Origin: Lanius collurio
Lineage: Eukaryota > Chordata > Aves > Passeriformes > Laniidae
Direction of reading: 5' to 3'
NCBI GenBank assembly: GCA_020086605.1
Contig: JACBWW010000028.1
Span: 6,070,877-6,134,876, forward strand
DNA: 64,000 bases
Within the stretch, counting starts at the first letter, position 1. Each line of letters starts with the position of its first letter. The translations under genes were made by a program, and so were the position numbers. Positions 37,147 to 48,928 of this stretch are shown here, one piece after another. Under the pieces are notes generated by a model, which was not told where the DNA came from, did not search any database, and worked only from the letters and a program-made list of their open reading frames with translations.

Positions 37147-39978
37147 ATTGCACACCTTTTACAGACTGACAGCTATATAGCCAGGCTTATAACCATTAAA
37201 CTTTTTGGTGTTTTTTTCAACTTCTTTTTAGGATAGACACCCGTAGAAGATGTTGCTGTGTTTTTACATCAAAAGCAAGGTCTCACCGTAGTGAAATTTA
37301 CATTATATAGAGCTTATTCTGTTCTGATGTCTAAGTCAATAAAGAAGCAACTTTGAGTGTACCTGTGGCTTGTAGGTTCATTCTCTGTTATAGAAAGAAT
37401 ACAACTTATATGGATACTACCCCATCTAATATATCAGCCTGGTTACAACTTTTTCTCCATATTACCAGTAGTTTTGGGAACACCTTTGCTATCTTGACTC
37501 TTCCCATTGAAGTCAAGAGTAAAATTTCTTTTGAGAGGAGAAGGCTGATAGTAAGTGATTTGAAAATTCTATGATTTTATGCATATGGTATCAATGAGAA
37601 TAGCAGCTAACAGCAAAATGCAAGAGTCTCCACTAATGGTAAAAAATAATTCTTGCATATTTTGTTGTTTTCTTCACTCTCTTTTGATGTCTTTCAACAT
37701 GAAACAAATATTCTAACAGCTACTTTTACAAGGTATGTGCAAAGAAAAATTTTATTTTCAGGATCAGTCTATTCTCTGATTGCCTGTATTGAAAATGAGT
37801 GGTCAAGTAATTATCTCTTAATATCTTTCTTATCTGACTAAATGGAAAATTAAATGCAGAAAGAATTTCTAAAAACATAATTCTTTATCAGACCGTGGAA
37901 TGACAACAAGGGAAGGCAATAGATAGAGGAGGAAAGAGAGGAAAGGATTTCAACAAACTACTTTTGCTCTTGCTCCCTCTTCTGTGAAATTGGTTTTAAT
38001 TGCTTCATAACATGGCTTTCTCTGCAGTTGTGCTATTACATTTGAACTTCTTTAATCTAAAAATTTTGTGACATCTATACCAGAAACAGGAGCAACAGTC
38101 TTTAGCATTGGAATTAGATTTGCCCCATTGATCCAAGTGAGCAATACTGACTCTATCAATACCGAAGTAATTGAAGGTTCTCAAAAGGCTCTCTATCACT
38201 CCACCTTGCCTTTTAATATTGCTTAAATCTTAGATGATCCTTATTTACTTTACTTAGTTATGGGGGTTCAGAGATTTCAGAGCATCATTTACATGATATG
38301 CAGTGTGTTTTAGAAGTTATGTTATTTTTATTGCCATTGTACCTTGGTCTTATCATTGTCATTAAAGTAACAGTATCTATGTCTTCCAAATAATTATCAG
38401 CAACCAATCCAGCAAGTAATACCTCCAGTACTTCATATCTAATTTATGTTTGCATGTCATTACAAGATGAACCTGACCTCTATTTACGTCTTGATTATTT
38501 AATAAAGAGGTGTTTGCAAGGAAGGGAATAGGAAATACCAAAAAGAGAAGACTTTTATTCTGATGACTGTGCTTTGGACTCACTTTCTTGGAAAATAAAG
38601 CCACTTCTGTTGTATTCTGCAGTCAAAGGATGAAATTCACAGAGTAAAAATTTGTGTCACATTCTGAGTCTCTTGATCTGCAACATACTAATAAAATATC
38701 CACAAACAGTTGAGAACCTATTAAGAAGATAGTTAACTAAATGGCAACTGTTAAGGGGATATATGAGGTGTCAAATGAGGTGAGTGCAGTCCCCATTTTT
38801 CAGATTCCAGTCTCTTCCACAAATATGGTCCATTTCATTACAAAACAAACAAACAAAAAACCCCACAACAAAACCCAAACCCTTAAAACTCAGCAAAACC
38901 AACTGCTGTCAAGTACTTTGTGTCAGAAGAGGAAAAGTTCCAGTAAGAAGCTTAGGTAACACTTCCAACACTACTTTGTAATCAAAGTAGAAAAATGAAT
39001 AACTAATTTTGTTTCCATTACTTAGATCAGTGACTGATGTGAGACACAGAAAAAATAAATACAGTGTCTGCAGAGACTTGGAGAAATGATATTTTATTTT
39101 GCCATAGGGCTCTGGCGATGTGTTCCAAATTATGCCGGTGGAGATGGATGTAATGATCCAGTGAGGTAGTTGAACCCTTCCAGTAACATTGGTTTATCAC
39201 AGGTTTCTGCAGTATTTTCTGTAACAGGTACTGTGAGTGTTTAAGGATGTATGCATGTGTAATAGAAATGTGGGTGAATGTGTGTATCCATAATTTTTTG
39301 TAGTGCCCAGGGTCACAGCTTGTGCTTCAGGTTTACTTTTTCTGTAATGGCAGGTTGTGGTTTGCCCCTCACAAAGATTTCTTCAGGCAGTTATATCTTC
39401 AATGGCTGCCTGATTTATGTAACTGTAAAATACATAAGAACTCTTGCATGACAGTGACCTGAAAAATAATAAGCATATCCAGTTTTTGTGGGTTTTTTTC
39501 CAGACTTAGACCTATATTGTGCAATTCGACTAATAAATGGATTCAACACAGTGTTGTTGTTTCCCTTCTAAGCTTAGGGCTCCTGCTTCCTTACAGATGG
39601 GTTTACAATCCTGCAAGAACAGGGCTAAGAATAATGTTGGATAGATTATGATTATGCAGGAATGTCAGTTATTCTCCTAGGAAAGGAGACCACTTGATGC
39701 ATCACTACTTGTGAGAATAAAGTATTTGAAAGTACTTAGTGTTGTAGAACGGTCCTTCCAATCCACCAAGGCCCAGGAAAGATCCAGTCCTATGTTTTCA
39801 TGACAGATTTTAATTTTTCATATCAGTTAATGACTGTGTATTTACACAAAGTTCTGAGTAAGACTCTGTGTGTCAAGATACGATTGTCAGTACTGATTAT
39901 GGCAGACCTCTTTGTCTTTCCTGTTTCATATCATCTGGGGATTAGGAAGCTATCAGTTCTTTATTAATGGGAATTGGT

Positions 39979-40062
39979 TTTGCCTCATGTTAAGCCATAT
40001 ATTGTTATGTGAATAAGATTGTTTTTGCCTGATGTTAAGCCATATATTGTTATGTGAATAAG
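39979..40062 (+). repeat. Tandem duplication, 39-base copies with period 45
   Basis: Copies at 39979-40017 and 40024-40062 differ at one position (C to G) and are separated by 6 bases. The near identity shows a recent duplication, since neutral avian introns of older age would have diverged more. Confidence 0.92.
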
Positions 40063-41856
40063 CAGCATGTAAATGGACAGATAATAAACACTGCTGAGAA
40101 TGTTTGCATAGATACTGCCAAAATGGTTCCAGCCAAGTACTGTTAGTCATTAATTTTTCCTTCTTTTCCTTTTTATAGGCTGATTTCCTGTGGAATTTTC
40201 TGATTTCATCACAGATTTTTATTGTGTAACATATTTTTCTCCCATATTCAACATACATTAAGATATTTGCATAAGAATAGGTCCTTGCTGATAATCAGCA
40301 TGCTACCATACATAAAATATAACCTTCATCCCTGATATAGGTGTATTTGTTCACTTATGGGGACTCCTGATTTCTCTGACTTTATTCCACTCAGTGTGTG
40401 TTGGGGTAGCATCTTGCTTATCCAACACAGGAGTATTTGGCCAGGTACCACCTGATGCTTGTCACAGACACTCAGGAACAAATGATAAGGATGGCCATAG
40501 ACACTTGATTTCTATGTCACACATCCTCTTGCAATGGATGTATTGCTCCTGACTACTCACAGTCCCTCCTGGCCAACAACAAAAGCAAGGCTGATTCCTG
40601 AATTTGCCATTCTCCTTTGGTGGAGGAAAAAACTAGATCTTGATTCTTGTGTATATTTTTGTGTGAACTGTAGGAAACAGTCTTTAAAAAAATTAGATGT
40701 ATCGAATGTAGTCACATGATTTCTGAGATTATTCTCTTCATATTGAAATAGACATTCAAGGTTGTTTATTTGTATATACTAGAAATGTTCAGTGTAATAT
40801 ACGTGCATCTTCTTTGGTTAGCAAAATCAGTACTTTCAGTAAGACATAGATTTAAGCTCATAAAATTACAAATGGGGTAACATTTTTGGGGTACAGATAT
40901 TAAAGCAAATGGTGTTCATAGAGTGGCAAAAGGCATGAAGATGAGATTTACTTGAGATAGGCACCTAACTGTTCAGGTGCATTTGTGAAATTTGACAAAG
41001 TAGTTGTGTAACAAGTAAAAATCTTGAGAGATAGTGTGCTTTTATTAGGATTAGACCTACTTAGATAACATATTGTAAGCAGTCAGTAGGGCAGGTATCC
41101 ATGAAACATTTATCTTTTCATTTCAGAACCTCCAGAGCAACTTTATTCTTGACTTCAGAGACAGCATCCACTTCCAAATAGAAACATAATACTGTCTTTT
41201 TTTAAAATTACCATAACTGGCTCTCATGTCCTTAGCAGAGATGTCATGTTTAGGAAAACGATGATTCCCTCAGGATTGATTTCTCATTTAGTACTTCAAA
41301 AAATTATATGTCTCAAGGGAGCTCCTAAAGACATCATCAACTTCTTTTTTCCTTCTAGTCTCGTTTGTTTTCTTATTACGAATCCTACAACTCCTTAACA
41401 TATCACATGAGGTTTCTGAAGTATATGCTCTTGCTGCAACTGAGATGTGAAAGAAGGGATACTTGTTTAGGGATTACTACTGCCCCTTGCTCAGATGTCC
41501 CAGCCATTTCAATGCACGCTTTACATCCAGATTTTCTTGTTTATCTGGCAGTTCATTATTTAAGGCCAGCTTGTCAAAATAGGTTAAATATTCTTTGGGA
41601 AACATGGTCACATCTTTGAGAGACCACAAATATTTTTAATATGAAAAGATTGGCTTGATAAGAGAAACATGATAAAATTGCATCCCCCTAAATACTTTTC
41701 TGCTTTTTCATGTGTATTTCTAAGAGTATCTGTTTACAAATGACAAAATTCATGGCAGTAAAGTCCTGGAAAAGCCACAGAGAGACACCAGCAAAGCAGT
41801 GAAAATGATTGTTGATGATTTGTTCTAACTACTTGACCTTGTGACATCTCCCCCAG

Positions 41857-41984
41857 ATATATGACCAAGATGGGACACTGCAGCACTTTATCGATGGTGG
41901 AGAACCCAGTAAGTCAAGCTGGATGAGGTACATCCGATGTGCAAGGCACTGTGGGGAGCAGAACTTAACAGTGGTGCAGTACAG
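41857..41984 (+). CDS. PRDM6: PRDM6 exon: middle of PR domain
   Basis: 128 bases, with acceptor CCCCCAG at 41850-41856 and donor GTAAAG at 41985. It begins on a full codon and gives [17 protein letters not shown] and then the [15 protein letters not shown] region, ending with two bases of an Arg codon. This is the central strand and loop region of the PR/SET fold; where classical SET methyltransferases carry the NHSC motif, the sequence here reads RCARHC. 128 is not a multiple of three, so skipping this exon alone would break the frame. If the donor fails, the frame meets TAA at once (AGG TAA). The match to PRDM6 is essentially complete. Confidence 0.96.
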
Positions 41985-43040
41985 GTAAAGTGGTGTTTGA
42001 TTCACTCAACGATGCAAAATGAAAATGTTTTATCAGACTGTAACCATCAGGAGTACTGCTGCCTTCGATTGCAAAGACAGTTTCAGAGTTCTGGAAGATG
42101 TGCTCATGTGGGGCAACACATGCAGGGGGAAGCTCCAGGGAGTGAGGGCAGCCCTGTGTCACTTGTGTGACCACCACGCCACACAGAGCTCTCTGCATTT
42201 TTCCAAATAGTCTCAATAGAGGCAAGCCAACACAAGCAGTCCTCCACCCTCAGTAGAGATGCGTGTGATAGGGGAGGGGGAAGAGTGGCAGGAAAGGAGT
42301 TTTGCACCCAGAGGCACCCTGAGGGTCAGTCATGAGCTGAGCATACACCTCAAACTTTTATGTTGAGTGCACCTGCTAACCGAGATTGATAGTGTTTGTA
42401 CCTCTTATCTTGCTGGTAGAGAAAGTCAAAATGTGAAGAAAAATGTAAAGAAATTATGGTGTATTTTACTTTGTGCTTGCAAATGGATCCAGAAAACCCA
42501 GACAACACATTACATAAATACATGATCTTAGCTATAAACAAACCTTAGACTCAGAAGCGACTGCTTGGCCTTATTAAATGTGGTAGGAAGCACATCAAAG
42601 AATGCCCCAGGCTTGCCAGTCACAGTGAGCAATGATTTTTGCTGGTTGCTTTAGAGAGCAGGGTTTCTTTTATTCAGGAAAAATCTTAAACTTATTTAAA
42701 CTACTTTAAAATTAAAAATAAAACATACAAAAGCAAGCTAAAATGAAATATATAAAGTTTGATTATCCCATAGAGATCCAATTTAACAATGGTAAAATTG
42801 TTCAACTGCATTTTCAACTTTTTTTATTCTCTGGCCAGTTGACTAAATAATGCTGCAGTTAAAAAAATAACGATCCTATTTATACATTACAAACATTTTA
42901 TGATATACTTAAATATCTGCTATCTATAGTTAAAATAACATAGGATTTTAAATAAACATGCTGGATAATTAATAAAGACTGTTGCGATGAAAGAGTATTT
43001 TTGTAGATATCTTGTGGACTGTTTCTCAATGTGGTGATGT

Positions 43041-43083
43041 GTGCATGCATGTATATATATAAAAATAAAAAAAAAATAGATGC

Positions 43084-43129
<46 letters not shown>
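43041..43129. repeat. Alternating purine-pyrimidine tract, (TA)n core
   Basis: GTGCATGCATGTATATATAT, an A-rich interruption, then GCGTGCATA running into TA repeats from 43088 to 43129, broken only once by C at 43115. Such DNA can unwind or form cruciforms and is hypervariable. Confidence 0.9.
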
Positions 43130-44020
43130 GACAAACCTAAATGAAAAGTGAGCATGAGAAAGTCATTACACATCTGTCAATATTAAGTGGATTTTACAAC
43201 TCTCCTTTCATGATGGAGTTTTTACTTAGAGTTCCCTCTGTTGATCTGTTTTCGATTACTTCAGATCTTTATAAAATGAACTACAAAAACACAATTTAAA
43301 AAACTGGCATCCATCACCAGTGACTGCATCCAAGTGTAAGAAAATAGAAAAGTTGGACACTGAAAAACCAGCCTAATTTTTATTGTACATGGACGTCCTC
43401 CTCACAGAAAGTCAGCTGGTTTAAATTCATTCTGTTATGATTTGTAATATCTAAATGGAATTTTCTTCAAAGTGCTCTTGATTGATTGACCCTTAGCTGA
43501 ACGTTTTGTTTTTATTTTGAGGCTGACAATAATGTTTGTTGGCATGTGTTCTGCTTCAACTGCGTTGGGACGCCATGAAGCTATCTTTATGAGTCATCCA
43601 ACCACAATACTAAATACATGTCAGCAAAGGAAATATTATCCGAAAAGGGAAAAATCCCTTTGATGTACTTCAGCATGCAGAGATTTCTGCGAGTTTTGGA
43701 AGCTCTGCACACTTGTAAGGGACGGTGTACACTTACACTTTTTTTTCCCTGCCCACTCCAAGCCCCACAGACCACCCATTGCTCAAAAACAGTTCTTCTC
43801 TTTCAGCGGCAAAGTGTGTCATTTGGTTTTAGCACATTCATTTGCCGGGCTGCTGTGTTTATGTTAAGGGAAGCCAAACTGAGAGATGAAATGTTACAAG
43901 GGTGAAGTACAAAGTAGACTCAATTTTTCTCAAGTTAAGAGATGCTGGTAATTTATAGCGTGGCTCTGATTTTCATTTTTATGTAACAGTGGAAAGAATT
44001 AACTAAATGCATAGCTTTGG

Positions 44021-44082
44021 GAAGAAAGAGAGAGAAGAGAAGAAGAGGAGGAGAAGGAGGAAGAGGGAAGATGAAGAGGAGA
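44021..44082 (+). repeat. Homopurine GA/GGA-rich tract
   Basis: About 60 bases that are almost entirely A and G (AGAGAGAAGAGAAGAAGAGG and similar), with a single T. A short open frame rich in Lys, Arg and Glu across it (44007-44189) is a product of the repeat. Polypurine runs can adopt triplex forms. Confidence 0.85.
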
Positions 44083-44507
44083 CACAAAGGGGAGAGTTTT
44101 TGTCAGATATTCATAGAAGGTTAAGAAAACCATTCTGCTTAGCTAGCAGTGCCCTCCTGAGACAGGGTGGCAGTAAGCGAGGAAAATAACAAGATAAATG
44201 AAATTTTTGCAGCTGCTAGTAAAATATTGAGAATCTGCACTTTTTTATTGATCTTTATGATCCTGTTGCCAAGAGCCACTTTGCAGTGACAAAATATGTT
44301 GACAAGTGCATATCTCACTGCCATGAAAAATGTGGTAGAAGATTCTCCTTATGTCTGCAGTGTTATACAAGGAACAAATTGCATTGCTACAGCCAATTCT
44401 TTATAGAAAGTCTAAATTTAAGGCCTACCAACCCTAAACACTTTTATCTTGAACTTCAGAATAATGTTTGTAGCAATTCTTCACTCAGAAAACTGGTTGA
44501 GGCCTAA

Positions 44508-44547
44508 CTTTTTTTCTTTTTTTCTTTTTTTTTTTTTTTTTTTTTTT
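44508..44547. repeat. Long T tract (two C interruptions)
   Basis: Forty bases of T broken by single C at two places, ending before GGG. It may be a simple repeat or the reverse of an old poly-A tail; no flanking element is recognisable. Confidence 0.9.
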
Positions 44548-44770
44548 GGGTCTATAGATGTTTTTCTGCGTTTCATAAGCTGTTATAAAAAATGGTCATT
44601 TCTTGGTACTTGACTGTATCATTTTGGTATGTAATCCTTCAGCAAGAGTGGACTGTTCTTCTTGTATATATTGAATTTCTATCCATCTAAGAGAAGTGTG
44701 TTTTACTGTTCCATGGGAAGCATAAGGGAAAAGCCACTGCAAACTGATAACGCTTGTCTTTTATCTTGTG

Positions 44771-44873
44771 CCTGATTCTAATCTTACACAGTCTTTGCTG
44801 CCATGTAAATCTGTTAACTGCAGAAGTGTCACTCTGAAGCTTTTTACATCAGGGTAAGATCAGTGTAAGGCTC
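44771..44873. mobile_element. Degraded inverted-repeat (MITE-like) relic
   Basis: CCTGATTCTAATCTTACAC at the left is mirrored by GGTAAGATCAGTGTAAGG at the right; arms 44778-44787 and 44854-44863 pair at 9 of 10 positions. Its wording resembles old reptile and bird dispersed elements of the type CTGATTCT...TGTAAATC...GATCAG. Family unassigned. Confidence 0.35.
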
Positions 44874-45658
44874 TTGTTTTTATGCTAAGGCATTAGGATT
44901 TTTCCTTTTTTTCCTCCCTCAATTCCCATTTTAGTGGTCTAGAAATACCCAGTCTTTTCTCACAACAACAATGTGATATCACACCTGTGGTAATACTAAT
45001 TTATACATACTAAAGGATCATTGGCACTGCCCTCATAGTCCATAGAGGGGAAGATTTAATGGCTGCATGATCTGATTAACCCAAATTTTTTATTTTCCCT
45101 AAGTCAAAGTCTGTTTTTCTCAATAACCCAAGATCTCTCTTTTGATGGTATATTACTGTCATGAAAGGTCACTTCACACTACTTCAAAGGTCTTGCTAAA
45201 TGAACTTATTCACATAAAAGAGCTGTTGTCTATTTACCCTAAAGTGTGTTAACTTTCACTTAGATGACAAATGCAAAGCTGTTTAAATGGCTGAACTTGC
45301 TAATCTGTGCTCACCACTCAGATGTTTACACTGTGTAAGCAAAATGTACCATTCTAAAATCCTCCTGAAATAGACATTACAAGAAAATGCAATGTCTGCA
45401 TTTTCATAGAATCTGAGGCCATCTAAAACCTTAATGTTTAATACATGTTAGGTACAGCTTGCCTGTAATGTTGTTGTTAGCCTGTGCTCACAAAGTTCTC
45501 TAATGACAGATTTGGTTTTAAAACTATCAGTAGGTTATTCATTTAGTTATCATCAGAAATGCTTCCAAAACTATGAATTTCTACTGTAATACCATGTAAT
45601 ATAAGAGGAGAATGCTCTATTCCTAAATCACACAATGTTTTCTTTTTCTCTTGATTAG

Positions 45659-45783
45659 GTCAAATATTTTCTACCGAGCTTGTATAGATATCCCCCGGGG
45701 CACTGAGCTGTTGGTGTGGTACAACGACAGCTACACATCTTTCTTTGGAATCCCTCTACAGTGCATTGCACAAGATGAAAATT
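45659..45783 (+). CDS. PRDM6: PRDM6 exon: C-terminal part of PR domain
   Basis: 125 bases, with acceptor GATTAG at 45653-45658 and donor GTAAGT at 45784. One base completes the split Arg codon, then [20 protein letters not shown] and [18 protein letters not shown] follow, ending with one base of a split Leu codon. The GTELLVWY segment is the PRDM counterpart of the SET motif GEELTYDY and marks the end of the PR domain; the residues after it form the post-PR helix. Skipping this exon alone would break the frame, but skipping it together with the next exon (125 + 343 = 468) would not. A CR1 copy begins 80 bases into the following intron. Confidence 0.96.
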
Positions 45784-45865
45784 GTAAGTTCTTACTTGCA
45801 TTTCTACCTCTGTAAGTCACAATTCCTCATTCTTGCCTAATCAGCTATATTCATAGAGTATTTTA

Positions 45866-46021
45866 GAGGCTGCTCTGTCCCTGGAAGTTCAAAGCCAGTC
45901 TTGATGAAGCTTGGAGCAACCTGTTTTGGTGGTATCCCTGCCCACAGCAGGGGAGTTGTAACTGGAGGGTCTTTAAGGTCCCTTCCAACTAAAACCGTTC
46001 TATGATTCTCTGATTCTATGG
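45866..46021 (+). mobile_element. CR1 LINE 3' end, plus strand
   Basis: GTCCCTGGAAGTTCAAAGCC, TTGGAGCAACCTG, TATCCCTGCCCACAGCAGGGG, GGTCTTTAAGGTCCC and TTCTATGATTCTCTGATTCT give the last 150 bases of a CR1 element in sense orientation, with the terminal repeat intact. It is truncated at its 5' end like most avian CR1 copies. Confidence 0.92.
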
Positions 46022-48215
46022 CATTTAATGGAAGTGGTAGTATATTTAAGGTAAGGTGATACACTTAAACTGTGCAAAATCATGGTATGGCTAGAATCAC
46101 TTTTCTATATAAGTGATTAATTAATCTATTGTAAACCAGCTTGTTTGGGTCTCCCCGTTGTTGCCAGACCTATCACAAACCACTGTGTTGCCAAAACAGT
46201 AATGCATTGCAAGCCCACAGGGCCTCTGTTAGTGATTCTTTGTTCTATTATCTCTGAGCATGTTGAGAAAAGCTTTGGCTGGCTGATTTAAGAGGTTAGA
46301 TCCTTGTGGTTCAACATAAGAACCTTCTTTTCAAAATACCAACTGAATGTAAATACCCTGAAATGGCAATAAACCTCTGTTCCATACTGGCCATCCCCAT
46401 TTTCATCCATTCTTTTACCTGTTTTTAATATTTTATTTTTGATTTGCTAGGAATTCTCACAAAACTAAGAATGCAACTTATAATACAAACACAATATAAT
46501 GCTGGATACTTTTGTCTGTGATGGAAATGGGTGATTCAGGAACACCCTTCAGTTTTACTGCTTGTGTGTGAGAATAGTTTAGAGCTTTCATGCATTTTGG
46601 CAAATATATGTATCTATGTGGTGGAAGAAAACAATAATGGACTCATTGACTTTGATCTAAAGTAATGCTGTGACTGCCCACAGTTTATAAAATGTATGGT
46701 TTTCGTCCTGTGCTTGGACACCTAATTAGGATGAGCTGCTAGGATGAACTAGTGTCTTTTAGCAACTCAAATACTGAATCATGCAGCAATTAAAGAGCAA
46801 GATAGAGGGATTACACTGTCAAAAGAAAACATCCTTTCCCATCTTGAGTTTTCAAATCTGTTGGGTTTGAGAAAAGTTTAAAAGACTTTTAGTTACTGGC
46901 AGAAATATTTGCTGATGAAATTCATACTCTGCAGCGTACAATATAGAAATACTATTTTCTCTTTCAGGAGCTGAAGACTACAAAAACCTTATTTGAAAAG
47001 CAGAGCATTATGGCCAAAATCTCTAAATATTGTCACTTGCTGTTTTGCTGTGAGACAAACCAGAGTTTCATCCAGAGATACACTGACATGAGTAGATGAA
47101 ATTAATCTCTAACCATGGAGCCAGCTGCAGACTGGTATAGGACTTAAGTCCCACTTAAACTCCCAGAGTGTACCTTCGGCTTATCTTCTGCACAGGGGTG
47201 TTGTCACCAGCACAAGTTCTGCCTGCATTCCTTAGGTCTTTATTACCCTGCTCTCATTGCTTCTGTGGACTTTTATGAGTACAATTTAAAGAAAAGAAAA
47301 AAAAGTTATCTCCTTCTTCTGAGCATATTGGAGCAAAATGATAGCATACAAATTGCTCCTGGTGCTGAAGAGACATAGAAGATGTATTCTATGTCTGGAA
47401 ACTTGTGATAGACAGCTCTATGGATGTAACTCTACTTAGAAATTATGTTCTCAGATACTAAAAAAAAGAATAGATTAGGAAGGCCCTCAACTGACATAAA
47501 TTAAATATCTTCTAATAATATAATATTGGAATCATTATGATTGATCATAGCTATTAGAACATAACTCTAAAACAGCTGGCAGGATTTAAGATATTATCAA
47601 ATATTAATTTGTGTGGGGTTTTTTTGTATATTAAATAATGTTGGCTGATTCCACCTTACAACTTTAATTCTCATGTTTGTTCTTAGAAGTCCATTGTCAT
47701 GACTTACCAAAACAGATTTTAGTTTCTAATCAAGAGTTTAGTACATGCTATGTACCTATTTGTAGATATAAATAGTTTGTGACAATAAGTAAATTTGTGT
47801 ACATAGACTTATTTATATATAACATATTTAATTTTTAAAAATTACATTAAAATATTATCTCATGAGCCTGAGTGTGCCAAAATTAGAAAGCATTACAAGT
47901 TACTTGGTCGAGGTGGCCTAAATTATATTTATTTTTGCATTGTGATGCAAGCTTAGTCGACTCTATTTTTTCACAGGACCCTTGCCTTATTCACTGTATG
48001 ATCTACATGGTTCTCAAGGTGTGAGGCAGTTGTTCAGTTTCTTCTACTTGCTTGACCTCCTGCTTTTCTTATCATGAAACATTCAAATTTGGCACTAAAT
48101 CACTTCTTTGTGAAAAGCATATTGCATTTGTTGCAATCTGAGTGCCTCATAAACTGTAGTTAATTGAGGATCATATGACTAGAAACAATTTTCATGGGAC
48201 CTGAAAAAAATGTTA

Positions 48216-48260
48216 TGCCTGTTTTGTAGGTGGGAAACTGTTGCACAAAGGTCTCTCTGC
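48216..48260 (+). mobile_element. MIR/L2-like core relic
   Basis: CCTGTTTTGTAGGTGGGAAA followed by CTGTTGCACAAAGGTCTC resembles the MIR core (CCATTTTACAGATGGGGAAA then CTGAGGCACAGAG). It is a very short and old fragment. Confidence 0.35.
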
Positions 48261-48928
48261 CTATACTTTGCAGTGTTTCATGGTGACCTACCTGCTACTA
48301 ACCTCAGGCATTAGAGACATGGTAAAGTCCCCGGCTTCTTACTGCACTGGCAGTGTGACTATTTGTGAGATGTAATAGTACAATACCCTTAGAGGCCACC
48401 CTTTCATAGGATAAGGGAACTATTGCTGCAGTAGATATTTAAGCTCTCTTGTATCTCAAAGAGTGTCTGAGCAGGGATTTTTTTCTCCATGCTCTCAAAA
48501 TTCATGCTTGTCTGGGATATAGTAGTCAGACATGCTGACTGCAACATGCAGAGTCAGGGTATAACAAGTGGTGCAGCTTCTTCTTTTGGATCACAGTCCC
48601 ATAGTGTAATAAATGTATATCATAGTCAGGCTTCTCTGGGTCCTTTCAGTCTCAGACACTCCCTTGCATGAATATTCATTTCAGTGTCACAGAATCAGCA
48701 CTATCCATTCAGATCACTGTCTCATTCAAGTCCTTCTTTTCTTTTTTATTACTTTTTTTTTTTCTTTTTCCCCTCCCCTTTATTTTTGTACATTGTTAAA
48801 ATAAAATTGTTTTGTTTTAGTGTCAAGAAAATGGATATTGATTTTTTTTTTTTTGGTGTCTCCCAAAATTGTACTAGTTTTAAAAAGGCATAAAAAGGAT
48901 CTTATTTACTTTTCTTGTTTTCTCCCAG

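Larger units (their letters stand above)
5021..41856 (+). other. PRDM6: 36.8-kb intron dividing the PR domain
   Basis: The intron has donor GTAAGT at 5021 and acceptor tract CTCCCCCAG at 41848-41856. It is phase 0, between Glu and Ile codons of the PR domain. The content is AT-rich non-coding DNA with CR1 fragments, older repeat relics, microsatellites and two short tandem duplications. I recognise nothing in 5200-8700, 12700-21690, 25000-28100, 29000-32600 or 37200-39900 beyond short A/T-rich runs. Open frames up to 120 codons occur (for example 33740-34102) but carry no recognisable domain and no splice context. Introns of this size in regulators often hold enhancers; that is inference. Confidence 0.9.
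41985..45658 (+). other. PRDM6: Intron of 3.7 kb within the PR domain
   Basis: Phase 2 intron with donor GTAAAG and acceptor TTTTTCTCTTGATTAG. It contains the (TA)n tract, a homopurine run, a long poly-T and a relic inverted-repeat element, all listed separately. No gene is supported inside. Confidence 0.9.
45784..48928 (+). other. PRDM6: Intron of 3.1 kb after the PR domain
   Basis: Phase 1 intron with donor GTAAGT and acceptor TTTTCTCCCAG. It contains one CR1 fragment and a MIR-like relic. T-rich runs lie at 48745-48770 and 48840-48853. Nothing else is recognised. Confidence 0.9.

Noticed and set aside
36799..37155. 118-codon open frame on the minus strand
   Set aside because: It is the antisense of the CR1 element at 36641-37146.
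44007..44189. Lys/Arg/Glu-rich small open frame resembling a nuclear basic peptide
   Set aside because: It is a translation of the homopurine repeat.
48489..48928. Open frame upstream of the exon at 48929 (continuous from 48820)
   Set aside because: It reads through a T-rich tract and acceptor; coding similarity starts only after the AG at 48928.
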